The notes beneath the pieces were generated by a model that worked only from the letters and a program-made list of their open reading frames with translations, made no database searches and was not told the origin of the DNA. 64,000 nucleotides of DNA, taken from positions 1-64,000 of the forward strand of contig JAEUNZ010000016.1 in the NCBI GenBank assembly GCA_016790965.1. Direction: 5' to 3'. Positions 9,120-17,316 of this stretch are shown one piece after another (the first letter of the stretch is position 1; the number at the start of each line of letters is the position of its first letter). This DNA comes from SSSZ01 sp016790965. Its GTDB lineage: Bacteria > Pseudomonadota > Gammaproteobacteria > Burkholderiales > Rhodocyclaceae. Made by a program: the position numbers and the translations under genes.

Positions 9120-9281
9120 GAGCCGGTGAAAATTCCTTTCGCACTCGCTCATGTCATGACCACCGGCATCCGCCCGGCGTTGCCAACGCTCGTCATGATC
9201 CGCGCCATGGTCGTGCTTCTCGCTTTGAACATGCACCCATGTACCGGCCGTAGGGGCGAGCGTCGAAAAATCACGGCCCCC
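9120..9281. repeat. Diverged long copy of the AGAGCCTGTGA palindromic repeat
   Basis: This stretch aligns along its length with the repeat at 21372-21532: both contain GAGCC-GTGA near the left edge, GGCGTTGC-AA-GCTCG-CAT in the middle, GTGCTT-CGC-TTGA-C-TGCAC, and CGAAAAAT-CACGG at the right edge. Its terminal repeats are decayed. It lies in the intergenic stretch between the GGDEF-EAL gene and the next minus-strand gene; the rest of 8990-9325 shows no convincing gene. Confidence 0.6.
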
Positions 9282-9325
9282 GACGTGAAACGCCGCGGAA
9301 GTTTATCCCGTGGCCGTTCGGGGGC

Positions 9326-9868
9326 TTACAGCTTGCTTGCCATCTGCTTGGCGACCTTGATCAAGGTGTCACCGGCAGAAGCGTCCCGAGTCCAGACCTG
9401 GATATAGGCAATCGCGGCACCCTTGAGGAATTTCAGGGTCAGGACGTAGTTTCCATTCAGTGGCTGGCGAATGAGATTGGCCGTATCCCCTATCCCCGTA
9501 ATGGGGACGGCAGCCCCGGATCTGCCGGGGGTGTTCACTTTGCCGGCCATCTGGTTGCCCCGCTCAAACAAGGCACGGGCCTCTGCCGGGGACTGCATGT
9601 TGCGCAGGGTGAGCAGAACTCCGCTTTCCGGCGGGTCTTCTTCCACACCATAGCGGTATTGCTGTGGGAACCAGCCGCATACCGATGCCTGGGGCTGGGC
9701 CGCAGCAGCTCCGGGACGCGCGCCCATGTGGTAGTTTTCGGGCAGGGCTGCCCCAGCGATGGCTGCGGCCTCTTGTGCGGCAATAAGTGCGCAGGCGTCG
9801 ACGGCCAGGGCGCCACCAGGGAGGGTAAGGCACGCGATGAGTGTAAGTGCGGCGGGCAGGGGCTTCAT
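9326..9868 (-). CDS. Exported two-cysteine protein, paralogue of 5889-6449
   Basis: A 180-residue protein starting MKPLPAALTLIACLTLPGG, a signal peptide ending near GGALAVDA. The mature part has cysteines in ACALIAAQEAAAIAG and VCGWFPQQY, then PPESGVLLTL, LKFLKGAAIAY and a C-terminal helix IKVAKQMASKL. It aligns with 5889-6449 over its whole mature length, including both cysteines, which suggests a disulphide in the periplasm. It stands alone, downstream of bpt with a 95-bp gap. Function unknown. Confidence 0.78.
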   Translation of the reverse strand: MKPLPAALTLIACLTLPGGALAVDACALIAAQEAAAIAGAALPENYHMGARPGAAAAQPQASVCGWFPQQYRYGVEEDPPESGVLLTLRNMQSPAEARALFERGNQMAGKVNTPGRSGAAVPITGIGDTANLIRQPLNGNYVLTLKFLKGAAIAYIQVWTRDASAGDTLIKVAKQMASKL

Positions 9869-9963
9869 GGACGGACTTCCTGAAAGGGAAAGAGTGAATG
9901 CAGTCTCATGCTCTATGGATTGTACTCCGTCGCGGGAGTCGGCGAACTGCGAGGAATGGCTTA

Positions 9964-10710
9964 TCAACGGATTTTCGGCAAGGGGTCCATCGGCTGCCAT
10001 TGCCCGTCAATGAACCCCTCCAGAGGACGGAAGCGCGCCTTGTACGCCATCTTGCGGCTCGCTGCGATCCAGTAGCCAAGGTAAAGGTAGGGCAGACCCA
10101 GGGCGGCGCAGCGGCTGGCTTGCCAGGCGATGTTGTAGGTGCCGAAACTGGCGCCAGCGACATCGGGGTCGTAGAAAGTGTAGACGGAGGAAAGTCCGTC
10201 CTTCAAGACGTCGATGACACTTACCATGCGTGGTGCCATGGTGTCTGAAAATTCAACCAGACGGGTATCGACGCGACTTTGCAGCAGGAAATGGGCGTAT
10301 TGCTCGTGGCTGTCCTCGTCCATGCCGCCTCCTGCGTGGCGGGCGTTCTGGTAGCGGGTGTAGAGGGCGTAATGCTCGTCGATAAAGACCAGGGGCAGTT
10401 CCCGTACAGCAAGGCTTATGTGGCGCTTGAGGGCGCGGCGCTGGGCGCGGTCCGGGGCGAAATCGGCGATGCGCAGGCGCACCGGGATGCAGGCCCGGCA
10501 ATGGTCGCACCAGGGGCGGTAGGTGAAGATGCCGCTGCGGCGAAAGCCTAGACGAACGAGTTCGCCATACACATCGCTGTCGATCAGGTGGGTGGGGGTG
10601 GCGACCTGGGAGCGGGCCTGCCGGTCCGGCAAATAGCTGCACGGGTAGGGCGAGGTGGCGTAGAACTGAAGCAGCGAGAGCGGCAGGGCCGAGTCATTGA
10701 GGAAAGCCAT
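9964..10710 (-). CDS. bpt: Aspartate/glutamate leucyltransferase Bpt
   Basis: A 248-residue protein starting MAFLNDSALPLSLLQFYAT. It has the N-terminal cysteine motif of the family (YPCSYLP, then WCDHCRACIPVRL) and the C-terminal GNAT-like block ending GYWIAASRKMAYKARFRPLE. Family role: transfers leucine from Leu-tRNA to proteins with N-terminal Asp or Glu, marking them for ClpAP. It follows aat with one base between the aat stop and this ATG, the usual aat-bpt operon. Confidence 0.94.
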   Translation of the reverse strand: MAFLNDSALPLSLLQFYATSPYPCSYLPDRQARSQVATPTHLIDSDVYGELVRLGFRRSGIFTYRPWCDHCRACIPVRLRIADFAPDRAQRRALKRHISLAVRELPLVFIDEHYALYTRYQNARHAGGGMDEDSHEQYAHFLLQSRVDTRLVEFSDTMAPRMVSVIDVLKDGLSSVYTFYDPDVAGASFGTYNIAWQASRCAALGLPYLYLGYWIAASRKMAYKARFRPLEGFIDGQWQPMDPLPKIR

Positions 10711-10711
10711 A

Positions 10712-11440
10712 TCATCGCCCGCTAGTTGGCGAGGGACTACGGACCCAGGGATCGGCTGGGGTTGCCCAGGGGCCACGGTGGCCTGGGGCAGCAATCAGGA
10801 TGCCGAGGCGGCGCAGGAATTCGCTGCGGGGGATGAGTCGGGCACCGAGGGAAGCGAGGTGGTCGGTGTGCATCTGGCAGTCGATGAGGGCGATGCCGCG
10901 GTCCTTAAGAGCATGGACAAGAAATGCGAAAGCGGCCTTGGAAGCATCGCTACGCCTGGAGAACATTGATTCGCCGTAGAACATTCCCCCGATCGCCAGG
11001 CCGTACAAGCCACCCATCAGACCGCCTTCGCAGTACGCTTCGACCGAATGTGCCCAGCCGAGTTCATGCAATCTTGAATAGGCGTCGATCATTTCGGGAC
11101 AGATCCAGGTTCCTGCCTGGCCAGGCCGAGGAGTTTGGGCGCAGGCCGCAATAACTGAAGCGAAATCCGTATCGACGCGGAGGGCGTAGCGCCCGCTGCG
11201 CAGGGTCTTCAGGAGGGAGCGGCTGATGCGCAGTTCTTCGGGAAACAGCACCATGCGCGGATCGGGGCTGTACCACAGGGGATGTCCTTCCAGGGTGCCC
11301 CAGGGAAAGATGCCGCGGCAGTAGGCGTCGAGGATGCGGGCGGGGGAGAGGTCGCCCCCCAGGGCGAGCAGACCTCCCAGGTCCGGCGGCGCCGTCTCGA
11401 CCGGGGGAAAGGGGTCGAGGGGGCCCAGGCAGGGGATCAT
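10712..11440 (-). CDS. aat: Leucyl/phenylalanyl-tRNA-protein transferase
   Basis: A 242-residue protein starting MIPCLGPLDPFPPVE. Family motifs are GGDLSPARILDAYCRGIFPW, WYSPDPRMVLFPEEL, GLAIGGMFYGESMFS and DCQMHTDHLASLGAR. It adds Leu or Phe to proteins with N-terminal Lys or Arg (N-degron pathway, cytoplasm). The ATG overlaps the stop of fbpC (ATGA, 11437-11440), so translation is coupled to the iron-transport ATPase gene. An open frame extends upstream to 11863, but that is an alternate frame of fbpC. Confidence 0.95.
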   Translation of the reverse strand: MIPCLGPLDPFPPVETAPPDLGGLLALGGDLSPARILDAYCRGIFPWGTLEGHPLWYSPDPRMVLFPEELRISRSLLKTLRSGRYALRVDTDFASVIAACAQTPRPGQAGTWICPEMIDAYSRLHELGWAHSVEAYCEGGLMGGLYGLAIGGMFYGESMFSRRSDASKAAFAFLVHALKDRGIALIDCQMHTDHLASLGARLIPRSEFLRRLGILIAAPGHRGPWATPADPWVRSPSPTSGR

Positions 11441-12510
11441 CCCCGCGCCGCGGTCTTGAAGGCGATGACGTGGTCTGCGTCCAGCCGAATGCCGATCTTT
11501 TCGCCCAGGGCATGGTTGTGGTGGGAGGGCACCAGGGAAAGCACCTTGGTGCCGCTGTCCAGACGCAGGGTGTAAAGGATGTCGGCGCCACGGAAGGCCT
11601 TGTGCAGCACTTCGGCCTGCTGCGGACTTCTGTCGTCGTGGACTACATCGTCTGGCCGCAGCAGCACTTCCACGCCGCAACCCTTGCCGCAGGCCCCGCA
11701 GCCCAGGCTGCACTCCACCGGCACGCCGGACTCGAGCACGCCGAGCTCCACCTCCACCCGCCGGGCATCGAGCACGTTGCCGCGGATGAACACCCCCTGG
11801 CCGACGAAATCGGCGACGAAGCGGTTGGCTGGCCGGTGGTAAAGGTTGTAGGGGGAGTCCCACTGCTGGATGCGGCCTTCGTGCATGACGCCGACTTCGT
11901 CGGCCATGGCGAAGGCCTCGTGCTGGTCGTGGGTGACCAGAATGGCGGTCATGCCTTCGCTCTTGAGGATTTCGCGCACTTCGATGGACAGGCGTTCGCG
12001 CAAATCCACGTCCAGGTTGGAGAAGGGCTCGTCGAGCAGCAGCAGTTGCGGGCGTGGTGCCAGGGCGCGGGCCAGGGCTACCCGCTGCTGCTGCCCGCCG
12101 GACAGCTCGTGAGGGAATTTTTGCCCCTGACCGGCGAGGCCCACGGTGGCGAGGAGTTGCTCGACCCGCTCCCGACGCTCCGCCTCGGGGGTTCCGGCAA
12201 GTCCAAAAGCCACGTTGGCGGCGACGGGAAGGTGGGGGAAAAGGGCGTAGTCCTGGAACACCATGCCCACCTCGCGGCGTTCCGGCGGCACCCGGCTGCC
12301 GGGGCGGCTCACGGGGAGCCCATGGAGGCGGATCTCACCCCCCGCGATATCCTCGAAGCCAGCGATACAGCGGAGTAGGGTGGTTTTGCCACAGCCCGAA
12401 GGGCCCAGGAGACAGGCGATGGTGCCCGACTCCAGGTGAAAGTCAATTCCAGCGACGACCGTATGGCTCCCGTATCGCTGGACGACCTGGGTAAGTTCGA
12501 GTTGGGACAT
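11437..12510 (-). CDS. fbpC: Ferric-iron ABC transporter ATP-binding protein
   Basis: A 357-residue ATPase starting MSQLELTQVVQRYG: Walker A GPSGCGKT (36-43), signature LSGGQ (136-140), Walker B LLLLDEP (156-162) and switch His in LVTHDQHE. The C-terminal TOBE-like part carries four cysteines at 267, 271, 274 and 278 (CSLGCGACGKGC), suggesting a metal or Fe-S site that could sense iron. It energises FbpB with FbpA. fbpB is divergent 29 bp away with a Fur-like site between. Downstream it is coupled to aat. Confidence 0.92.
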   Translation of the reverse strand: MSQLELTQVVQRYGSHTVVAGIDFHLESGTIACLLGPSGCGKTTLLRCIAGFEDIAGGEIRLHGLPVSRPGSRVPPERREVGMVFQDYALFPHLPVAANVAFGLAGTPEAERRERVEQLLATVGLAGQGQKFPHELSGGQQQRVALARALAPRPQLLLLDEPFSNLDVDLRERLSIEVREILKSEGMTAILVTHDQHEAFAMADEVGVMHEGRIQQWDSPYNLYHRPANRFVADFVGQGVFIRGNVLDARRVEVELGVLESGVPVECSLGCGACGKGCGVEVLLRPDDVVHDDRSPQQAEVLHKAFRGADILYTLRLDSGTKVLSLVPSHHNHALGEKIGIRLDADHVIAFKTAARG

Positions 12511-12516
12511 GGCAGC

Positions 12517-12532
12517 GATTATAATTCGCATT
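12517..12532. promoter_or_regulatory. Fur-box-like site between divergent fbpC and fbpB
   Basis: GATTATAATTCGCATT matches 13 of 16 positions of the classical Fur half-site pattern GATAATTATTCTCATT. It fills most of the 29-bp gap between the fbpC and fbpB start codons, so a single Fur dimer could block both. The match was made by eye. Confidence 0.5.
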
Positions 12533-12539
12533 CCTTTTC

Positions 12540-14177
12540 ATGACCGCTTCCCGTTCCTTTCCCTTCCTGACACTGGCTGCCGTAGTCATCGCGGTCTTGG
12601 CCGCCGTGCCAGTGGCCAGCGTGGCCCTCAACCTCTTTGCCGGAGGAACCGGCGCTACCTGGGCTCATCTTGCCGGGACGGTCCTGGGGGATTACGTGCG
12701 CAACTCGCTCCTGCTCTGCCTGGGAGTGGGGCTTGGCGTCGCCGCGGTTGGGGTGGCCACCGCTTGGCTCACTGCCATGCACGAATTTCCAGGTCAGCGG
12801 TTTTTTGCCTGGGCCCTGGTCTTGCCCCTGGCAGTGCCGGCCTATGTAATGGCGTACGTGTATACCGATTTCCTGCAGTTCGTCGGGCCGGTACAGACCC
12901 TGCTGCGCGATACCTTCGGCTGGCAGCATGGCGACTACTGGTTTCCCGATATCCGCACCCTGCCCGGGGCCATGTTGATGTTCGTCTGCGTGCTTTATCC
13001 CTATGTGTATCTGCTGGTGCGCAATGCCTTCATCGAGCGGGCGGGGGGCATGCTGGAGGCGGCTCGTACCCTGGGTCTGGGTCCGTGGCGGGCCTTCTTC
13101 ACTGTTTCGCTTCCCCTGGCCCGGCCGGCGGTGGCGGCAGGCGTGGCCCTGGCTCTCATGGAAACCCTGGCGGATTACGGTACCGTGGCCTATTTCGCGG
13201 TCAATACCTTTACTACCGGCATTTACCGCGCCTGGTTCTCGCTCGGCGACCGGGTGGCCTCGGCGCAACTGGCTGCCATGCTCCTGGGCTTCGTCCTGAT
13301 TCTGGTCCTGCTGGAACGCTCCTCGCGTGGGCGGGCTCGCTATCACAACACCACCGGGCGCCAGCGTCCCCATCACGGCGCACGCTTACGCGGGGGACCG
13401 GCCTTCCTGGCCTTTTCCGTCTGCCTCCTGCCTTTCTGCCTTGGCTTCCTGCTACCGGCGGCGCTTCTGCTCAGGATGGCGCTCACAGAGGGAGATGCCC
13501 AGTTCGGCGCGCGCTTCCTGGTGCTGGCCCGCAACAGCTTCGTTCTGGCTGGAGCCACCGCCCTGGTGGCGGTCAGCCTGTCCTTGCTGCTCGCCTACAG
13601 CGCCCGCCTGTCGAAGTCTCTCCTGTCCGTCGGACTCAATCGCCTGGTGGGCATGGGCTACGCCGTGCCCGGGGCGGTCATCGCAGTAGGGGTGCTGATC
13701 CCCGTCACCCGCCTCGACAATTGGCTGGCCGGCCAGTGGCAGGCCTGGTTCGGTGAGAATCCCGGCTTGCTACTCACGGGTGGAATCGCCGCCCTGGTCT
13801 ACGCCTATCTGGTGCGCTTCATGGCCGTCGCCCTGCAAACGGTAGAGGCGAGCCTGGCCAAGATCACGCCGGCCATGGACGATGCTTCCCGCAGCCTGGG
13901 AGCTGGGCAGGCGGAAACCCTGCGCCGGGTCCATGTGCCCATCCTGCGCGGTAGCCTGTTCACCGCCGGGCTGCTGGTCTTCGTCGATGTGATGAAGGAA
14001 TTGCCCGCCACTCTGGTGATGCGCCCCTTCAATTTCGACACTCTGGCCACCCAGGCCTATACGCTGGCATCCGACGAACGCTTGGCCGAGGCTTCCACCG
14101 CCGCCCTGGCCATCGTTGCCGTCGGGCTGCTCCCCCTGATCGCCCTGTCGCGCCAGATTTACAGTTCCCGCAAATGA
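12540..14177 (+). CDS. fbpB: Ferric-iron ABC transporter permease
   Basis: A 545-residue inner-membrane protein made of two homologous permease halves, each ending in a binding-protein-dependent EAA loop (EAARTLGLGPWRAFFTVSLP near 175 and DASRSLGAGQAETLRRVHVP near 450). About twelve hydrophobic segments. It is the FbpB/SfuB type that takes Fe3+ from FbpA and works with FbpC. It starts divergently from fbpC and runs convergently towards fbpA, so the three transporter genes are in two or three transcription units, which is unusual for fbpABC. Confidence 0.92.
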   Translation: MTASRSFPFLTLAAVVIAVLAAVPVASVALNLFAGGTGATWAHLAGTVLGDYVRNSLLLCLGVGLGVAAVGVATAWLTAMHEFPGQRFFAWALVLPLAVPAYVMAYVYTDFLQFVGPVQTLLRDTFGWQHGDYWFPDIRTLPGAMLMFVCVLYPYVYLLVRNAFIERAGGMLEAARTLGLGPWRAFFTVSLPLARPAVAAGVALALMETLADYGTVAYFAVNTFTTGIYRAWFSLGDRVASAQLAAMLLGFVLILVLLERSSRGRARYHNTTGRQRPHHGARLRGGPAFLAFSVCLLPFCLGFLLPAALLLRMALTEGDAQFGARFLVLARNSFVLAGATALVAVSLSLLLAYSARLSKSLLSVGLNRLVGMGYAVPGAVIAVGVLIPVTRLDNWLAGQWQAWFGENPGLLLTGGIAALVYAYLVRFMAVALQTVEASLAKITPAMDDASRSLGAGQAETLRRVHVPILRGSLFTAGLLVFVDVMKELPATLVMRPFNFDTLATQAYTLASDERLAEASTAALAIVAVGLLPLIALSRQIYSSRK

Positions 14178-14179
14178 AA

Positions 14180-14201
14180 GCGCCCCGCCGAGGCGGGGCG
14201 C
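14180..14201. terminator. Hairpin downstream of fbpB
   Basis: GCGCCCCGCC at 14180-14189 pairs with GGCGGGGCGC at 14192-14201 (10 bp, 2-nt loop as drawn), 2 nt after the fbpB stop. No T-run follows on the plus strand; on the minus strand TTTC follows. It is probably a 3'-end structure rather than a full intrinsic terminator. Confidence 0.45.
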
Positions 14202-14224
14202 CGACCAGGCGACCGGGGATTATC

Positions 14225-14454
14225 CTAGCAACCTCAGTTGGCCGCTGGTCAGTCCCCGCAATGCCTTGTGCCTTGGACCTCCGCGCACCTCCACGACGCT
14301 CACCCGTCGGGTCCATTGCTACGAGCCCGCTGGCGCATCCGGGGGGCGCCTGGCTTTGTCGCTCCTCCTTGCAGGCATGAGCCTGTCGCGTCGCCGCTTC
14401 GCGCCAGATTCCCGCCCGAACGCACCAACGGGCTCGTCAAACTGAGGTTTCTAG
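14225..14454. repeat. MITE-like element with terminal inverted repeats, copy 1
   Basis: A 230-bp element. The left end CTAGCAACCTCAGTTGG and right end CAAACTGAGGTTTCTAG are inverted repeats matching at 15 of 17 positions. The interior matches the element at 46864-47101 over nearly its whole length, for example GCGCCTGGCTTTGTCGCTCC here against GTGCCTGGCTTTGTCGCTCC there. It codes for no transposase. Its right end is 2 nt from the fbpA stop codon (minus strand). Confidence 0.85.
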
Positions 14455-14456
14455 AA

Positions 14457-15470
14457 TTACTTGAAACCGGCACGGTCGAAGATCATCTGGGCTTTGGCCT
14501 GGTACATGGCCAGATTCTTCACCGGCAGCTTGTCGGCCTTGAACTTGCCCAGGGCGTCGAGGGCAGGGTTGGCGACCCTGACGCTATCCACAGCCGGCCA
14601 CTCGTTGTTGCCGTCGGCAAAATAGCGCTGGGCCTCGTCGGAGGCCAGATATTCCAGGAACTTGACCGCAGCCTCCTTGTGGGGCGCGGTCTTCAGCACT
14701 CCGGCGCCAGAGACATTGATATGGGTACCGCTGCTGGCCTGGTTGGGCCACACGACGCCGACTTTTTCCATGAGTTTTTGCTCTTCCGGTTTGGCGGAGC
14801 GCAGCAGACGGGCCACATAGTAGGTGTTGGAAATGGCCACCTGGCACTCGCCAGCGGCGACCGCCTTGATCTGATCCGTATCGCCGCCCTTGGGGGCGCG
14901 GGCGAAGTTCGAGACGACACCCCTGGCCCATTCCTCGGCCTTGGCCTCACCCTGATTGGCGATGATGGAGGCCATCAGGGACAGATTGTAGGGGTGGGAG
15001 CCGGAGCGGGAGCAGACTTTGCCCCTCAGGGCCGGGCTGGCGAGATCGTCGTAGCTGCGAATCTGGTCGGCGTTGACACTCGTTTTGTTATACACGATGA
15101 CCCGGGCGCGGGTGGAAAACGAGAACCAGTCTTCGGTGCGTAGGTGGGCCGGGATGCGGGATTCGAGAAGCTTCGACGTCACGGAAGCGAAGAGGCCCAA
15201 CTCGTGGGCCTTGGCCAAGCGTGCGGCATCGACGGTGAGCAGAATATCGGCCGGGCTATTGGCGCCTTCGTTCCGGATGCGCTCCAGAAGTTCGTCTTCC
15301 TTCCCCTCTATACGATTGATCTTGATGCCGGTTTGTTTGGTGAAGTTTTCGTAAAGCGCTTCGTCGGTTTGGTAGTGACGGGCGGAATAAAGGTTGAGAG
15401 CCTTATCTTCGGCCTGGGCGCCAGCAGCGACAGTCAGGACGAGGGCGGCGAGAGTGAGGCGGGACTTCAT
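14457..15470 (-). CDS. fbpA: Periplasmic ferric-iron binding protein
   Basis: A 337-residue protein starting MKSRLTLAALVLTVAAGAQA, a signal peptide cleaved before EDKALNLYSARHYQTDE. The mature protein has the FbpA fold cues: paired tyrosines in the later region (SNTYYVARL), GKVCSRSGSHPYNLSLMAS and GTHINVSGAGVLKTAP. It captures Fe3+ in the periplasm for FbpB/FbpC. The start was chosen for the signal peptide; the frame stays open to 15557. Repeated GAATGA-like hexamers upstream suggest Fur control. Confidence 0.93.
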   Translation of the reverse strand: MKSRLTLAALVLTVAAGAQAEDKALNLYSARHYQTDEALYENFTKQTGIKINRIEGKEDELLERIRNEGANSPADILLTVDAARLAKAHELGLFASVTSKLLESRIPAHLRTEDWFSFSTRARVIVYNKTSVNADQIRSYDDLASPALRGKVCSRSGSHPYNLSLMASIIANQGEAKAEEWARGVVSNFARAPKGGDTDQIKAVAAGECQVAISNTYYVARLLRSAKPEEQKLMEKVGVVWPNQASSGTHINVSGAGVLKTAPHKEAAVKFLEYLASDEAQRYFADGNNEWPAVDSVRVANPALDALGKFKADKLPVKNLAMYQAKAQMIFDRAGFK

Positions 15471-15521
15471 GGAAGGGCTCCTGCGGAAATAGGTTAGGTG
15501 CGGGCCGCAGTCTACCGAGAG

Positions 15522-15555
15522 TGAATGAGGATGTAAATGAGAATGCTTATGAATC
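15522..15555 (-). promoter_or_regulatory. Possible Fur site upstream of fbpA
   Basis: Five near-hexamers in tandem read GAATGA, GGATGT, AAATGA, GAATGC and TTATGA on the plus strand, the repeated-hexamer form of Fur sites, about 55-85 bp upstream of the fbpA ATG. Assigned by eye, so confidence is modest. Confidence 0.35.
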
Positions 15556-15578
15556 ACTGTCCGAAGAACTAGGCGAAC

Positions 15579-16484
15579 CTACTCGAAATCCCGGCGCAGG
15601 CGCTCGATTTCCTCATGAACCCGGGAGAGATTGTTGCTATGTACCCGTGTTTCACTCAAGAGCGGTGGCACTCGCCGCGCCAGATCTGCCAGGGCCTCGA
15701 CCGCTGGGCCTTCGGCACTGGCAAGGTTCCGGGCCGGCGGAGGGCGACGCCAGTTCGGGGACCAGATTCCCGCTGCCCTGAGGAGCCTCTTGACCCGGTT
15801 ACGCTGCCGCTCTCCCAAGGAATGCAGGCGCTCAGCGTCAAATACTCGGGGCAGATGCTGGGGCCGATAGTCCAAATTGACCGTCTGACACCAGTCTCGC
15901 CACTTGAACTCAAGAATGTGGTCATAGGCGCTGACGGGGATCCAAGGGACCCGAAGGGCGTCGGCGACAATGGCGCCGTGCATGGCCTCGCAGAGCACGA
16001 CACGCGACTGGCGTATGCGAAGCAGCGTCTCGTGGATATTGGCTGCGGGATCCAGGTAATTGACACTGGCCAATGTGCACAGGTGCTGCCAGTCCGCCAT
16101 GCGGGTGCTGACGTGATGGGGCATGTAACTGACGGGGTAGCGCTTTTCGGGTTCCGGTGTTGCGAGGAGCGTCGCAACCAGGATGGCCGGATCGGTGATC
16201 GCCAAGCGGGAATCGAGCCCAAGCCGGTGGGCAGTCAACGGACCTCGGACAAAACGAAAACGCCAGCGCGCGTCGATTGCAGGCATGCCGACGTAGCCCA
16301 GCCCGGCACCGAAGACCAGCTTGCGGGGCGCGGCAGGAACGGCCGAATTGATGACCGTCCCGATGCCCAGAAACAACTCCTTGTCATCGCCATCCAGGAT
16401 TTCGGGCAGCAAGCTGGTCCAAATCCAGGGATTGAGATCGTCTCCGAAATTGCCTATCGGGTCGCGATAGTAGTAGAGCTTCAT
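15579..16484 (-). CDS. Polysaccharide pyruvyl transferase family protein
   Basis: A 301-residue cytoplasmic protein starting MKLYYYRDPIGNFGDDLNP, the N-terminal signature of ExoV/PssM-like polysaccharide pyruvyl transferases. It continues with LGIGTVIN, VFGAGLGYVG, the RGPLTAHRLG loop, DPAILV and the later EAMHGAIVADALRVPW, the conserved nucleotide-side motif. Likely role: adding a pyruvate ketal to an exopolysaccharide sugar; the substrate is unknown. No other polysaccharide genes are adjacent, so it is an isolated member. Confidence 0.8.
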   Translation of the reverse strand: MKLYYYRDPIGNFGDDLNPWIWTSLLPEILDGDDKELFLGIGTVINSAVPAAPRKLVFGAGLGYVGMPAIDARWRFRFVRGPLTAHRLGLDSRLAITDPAILVATLLATPEPEKRYPVSYMPHHVSTRMADWQHLCTLASVNYLDPAANIHETLLRIRQSRVVLCEAMHGAIVADALRVPWIPVSAYDHILEFKWRDWCQTVNLDYRPQHLPRVFDAERLHSLGERQRNRVKRLLRAAGIWSPNWRRPPPARNLASAEGPAVEALADLARRVPPLLSETRVHSNNLSRVHEEIERLRRDFE

Positions 16485-16686
16485 GGGCGTTCAGGAATGT
16501 GCCCAAGCAGATTGACGAGGAGGCCAAGCCATGAACTTGCGGTGCGGCGACTCCGGGCCCCGAAGCACCACGTAGTGCACCGGCGGGAGAAAGCAGGAGC
16601 ACCGGCTCCCGGCCGTGATCCACACTCATCTGAACGACGGAGAGACGACGCAAAGCAAGGTGCGCTGCGAGGGCGCACCACCGCGC

Positions 16687-17202
16687 TTATTCCTGGTCGA
16701 GAACTCGCCGGGCGCCGTTGAAGCGCTTGACCCAGTAGCTGCTCTGCATGCTCTCGACCCGGACTTCGGCTCCAGGTTTGGGGGCGTGGAGGAAGTGGTT
16801 GTCGCCGAGATAGATGCCGACGTGGGAGAAGGCACGCTTCATGGTGTTGAAGAACACCAGATCGCCAGGTTTAAGCTCAGAAGCGTCGACATGTTCGCCG
16901 ACTTCGCTCATTTCCTTGGCAGTGCGGGGAAGCAGGGTGCCTAGGGTTTCCTTGAACACCAGGCGGACGAAGCCGCTGCAGTCGAGACCGCTGCTTTCGT
17001 CGTTGCCTCCCAGGCGGTAGTTAACGCCCACCAGCTTGAGGCCGTGCAGGATGACATCCTGGGCGGCGTTGGTGTAACGTTCCAGCAGGGAAGGGCCTTC
17101 GTCGCTGGGCTTCTGTTCTGCGGCCTGGCTCGCGAGTGGACCGCACACGAGGGCGGCGGCGAGCAGGAGGGGAGCAGAAATACGGGCGAAAGATTTACGC
17201 AT
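16687..17202 (-). CDS. Secreted NlpC/P60 cell-wall hydrolase
   Basis: A 171-residue protein starting MRKSFARISAPLLLAAALV, a signal peptide. The C40 peptidase domain has the catalytic Cys in GLDCSGFVRLVF, then PGDLVFF, the catalytic His in FSHVGIYLGDN and the third residue near HAPKPG. It probably cleaves peptidoglycan stem peptides in the periplasm. It is divergent from acuI across a 114-bp region holding a palindrome and promoter. Confidence 0.92.
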   Translation of the reverse strand: MRKSFARISAPLLLAAALVCGPLASQAAEQKPSDEGPSLLERYTNAAQDVILHGLKLVGVNYRLGGNDESSGLDCSGFVRLVFKETLGTLLPRTAKEMSEVGEHVDASELKPGDLVFFNTMKRAFSHVGIYLGDNHFLHAPKPGAEVRVESMQSSYWVKRFNGARRVLDQE

Positions 17203-17244
17203 GGGGCCGGAGTGTATGTGAAAAACTCCACAGCGTAAAGACTT

Positions 17245-17257
17245 GTGGTCAGACCAC
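17245..17257. promoter_or_regulatory. FadR/GntR-type operator palindrome
   Basis: GTGGTCAGACCAC is a perfect 6+1+6 palindrome containing TGGTCAGACCA, the core recognised by FadR-subfamily GntR regulators. It lies just upstream of the -35 box of the acuI promoter and 43 bp from the nlpC start. The matching regulator is not in the window. Confidence 0.55.
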
Positions 17258-17265
17258 TTTGGGTG

Positions 17266-17295
17266 TTGGCCAGAATTCGTAATTATGAATACAAT
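17266..17295 (+). promoter_or_regulatory. Sigma-70 promoter of the acuI-prpE operon
   Basis: TTGGCC at 17266-17271 and TACAAT at 17290-17295, 18-bp spacing, 21 bp before the acuI ATG. A good Shine-Dalgarno (AGGAG) lies between the promoter and the start codon. Confidence 0.5.
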
Positions 17296-17316
17296 TAACG
17301 GTCCTAGGAGACGAAA

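Noticed and set aside
16485..16686. Remnant gene upstream of the pyruvyl transferase
   Set aside because: A 66-codon frame ends on the pyruvyl-transferase ATG (ATGA), but it is Arg/Ser-rich and matches no family I know; too weak to list as a gene.
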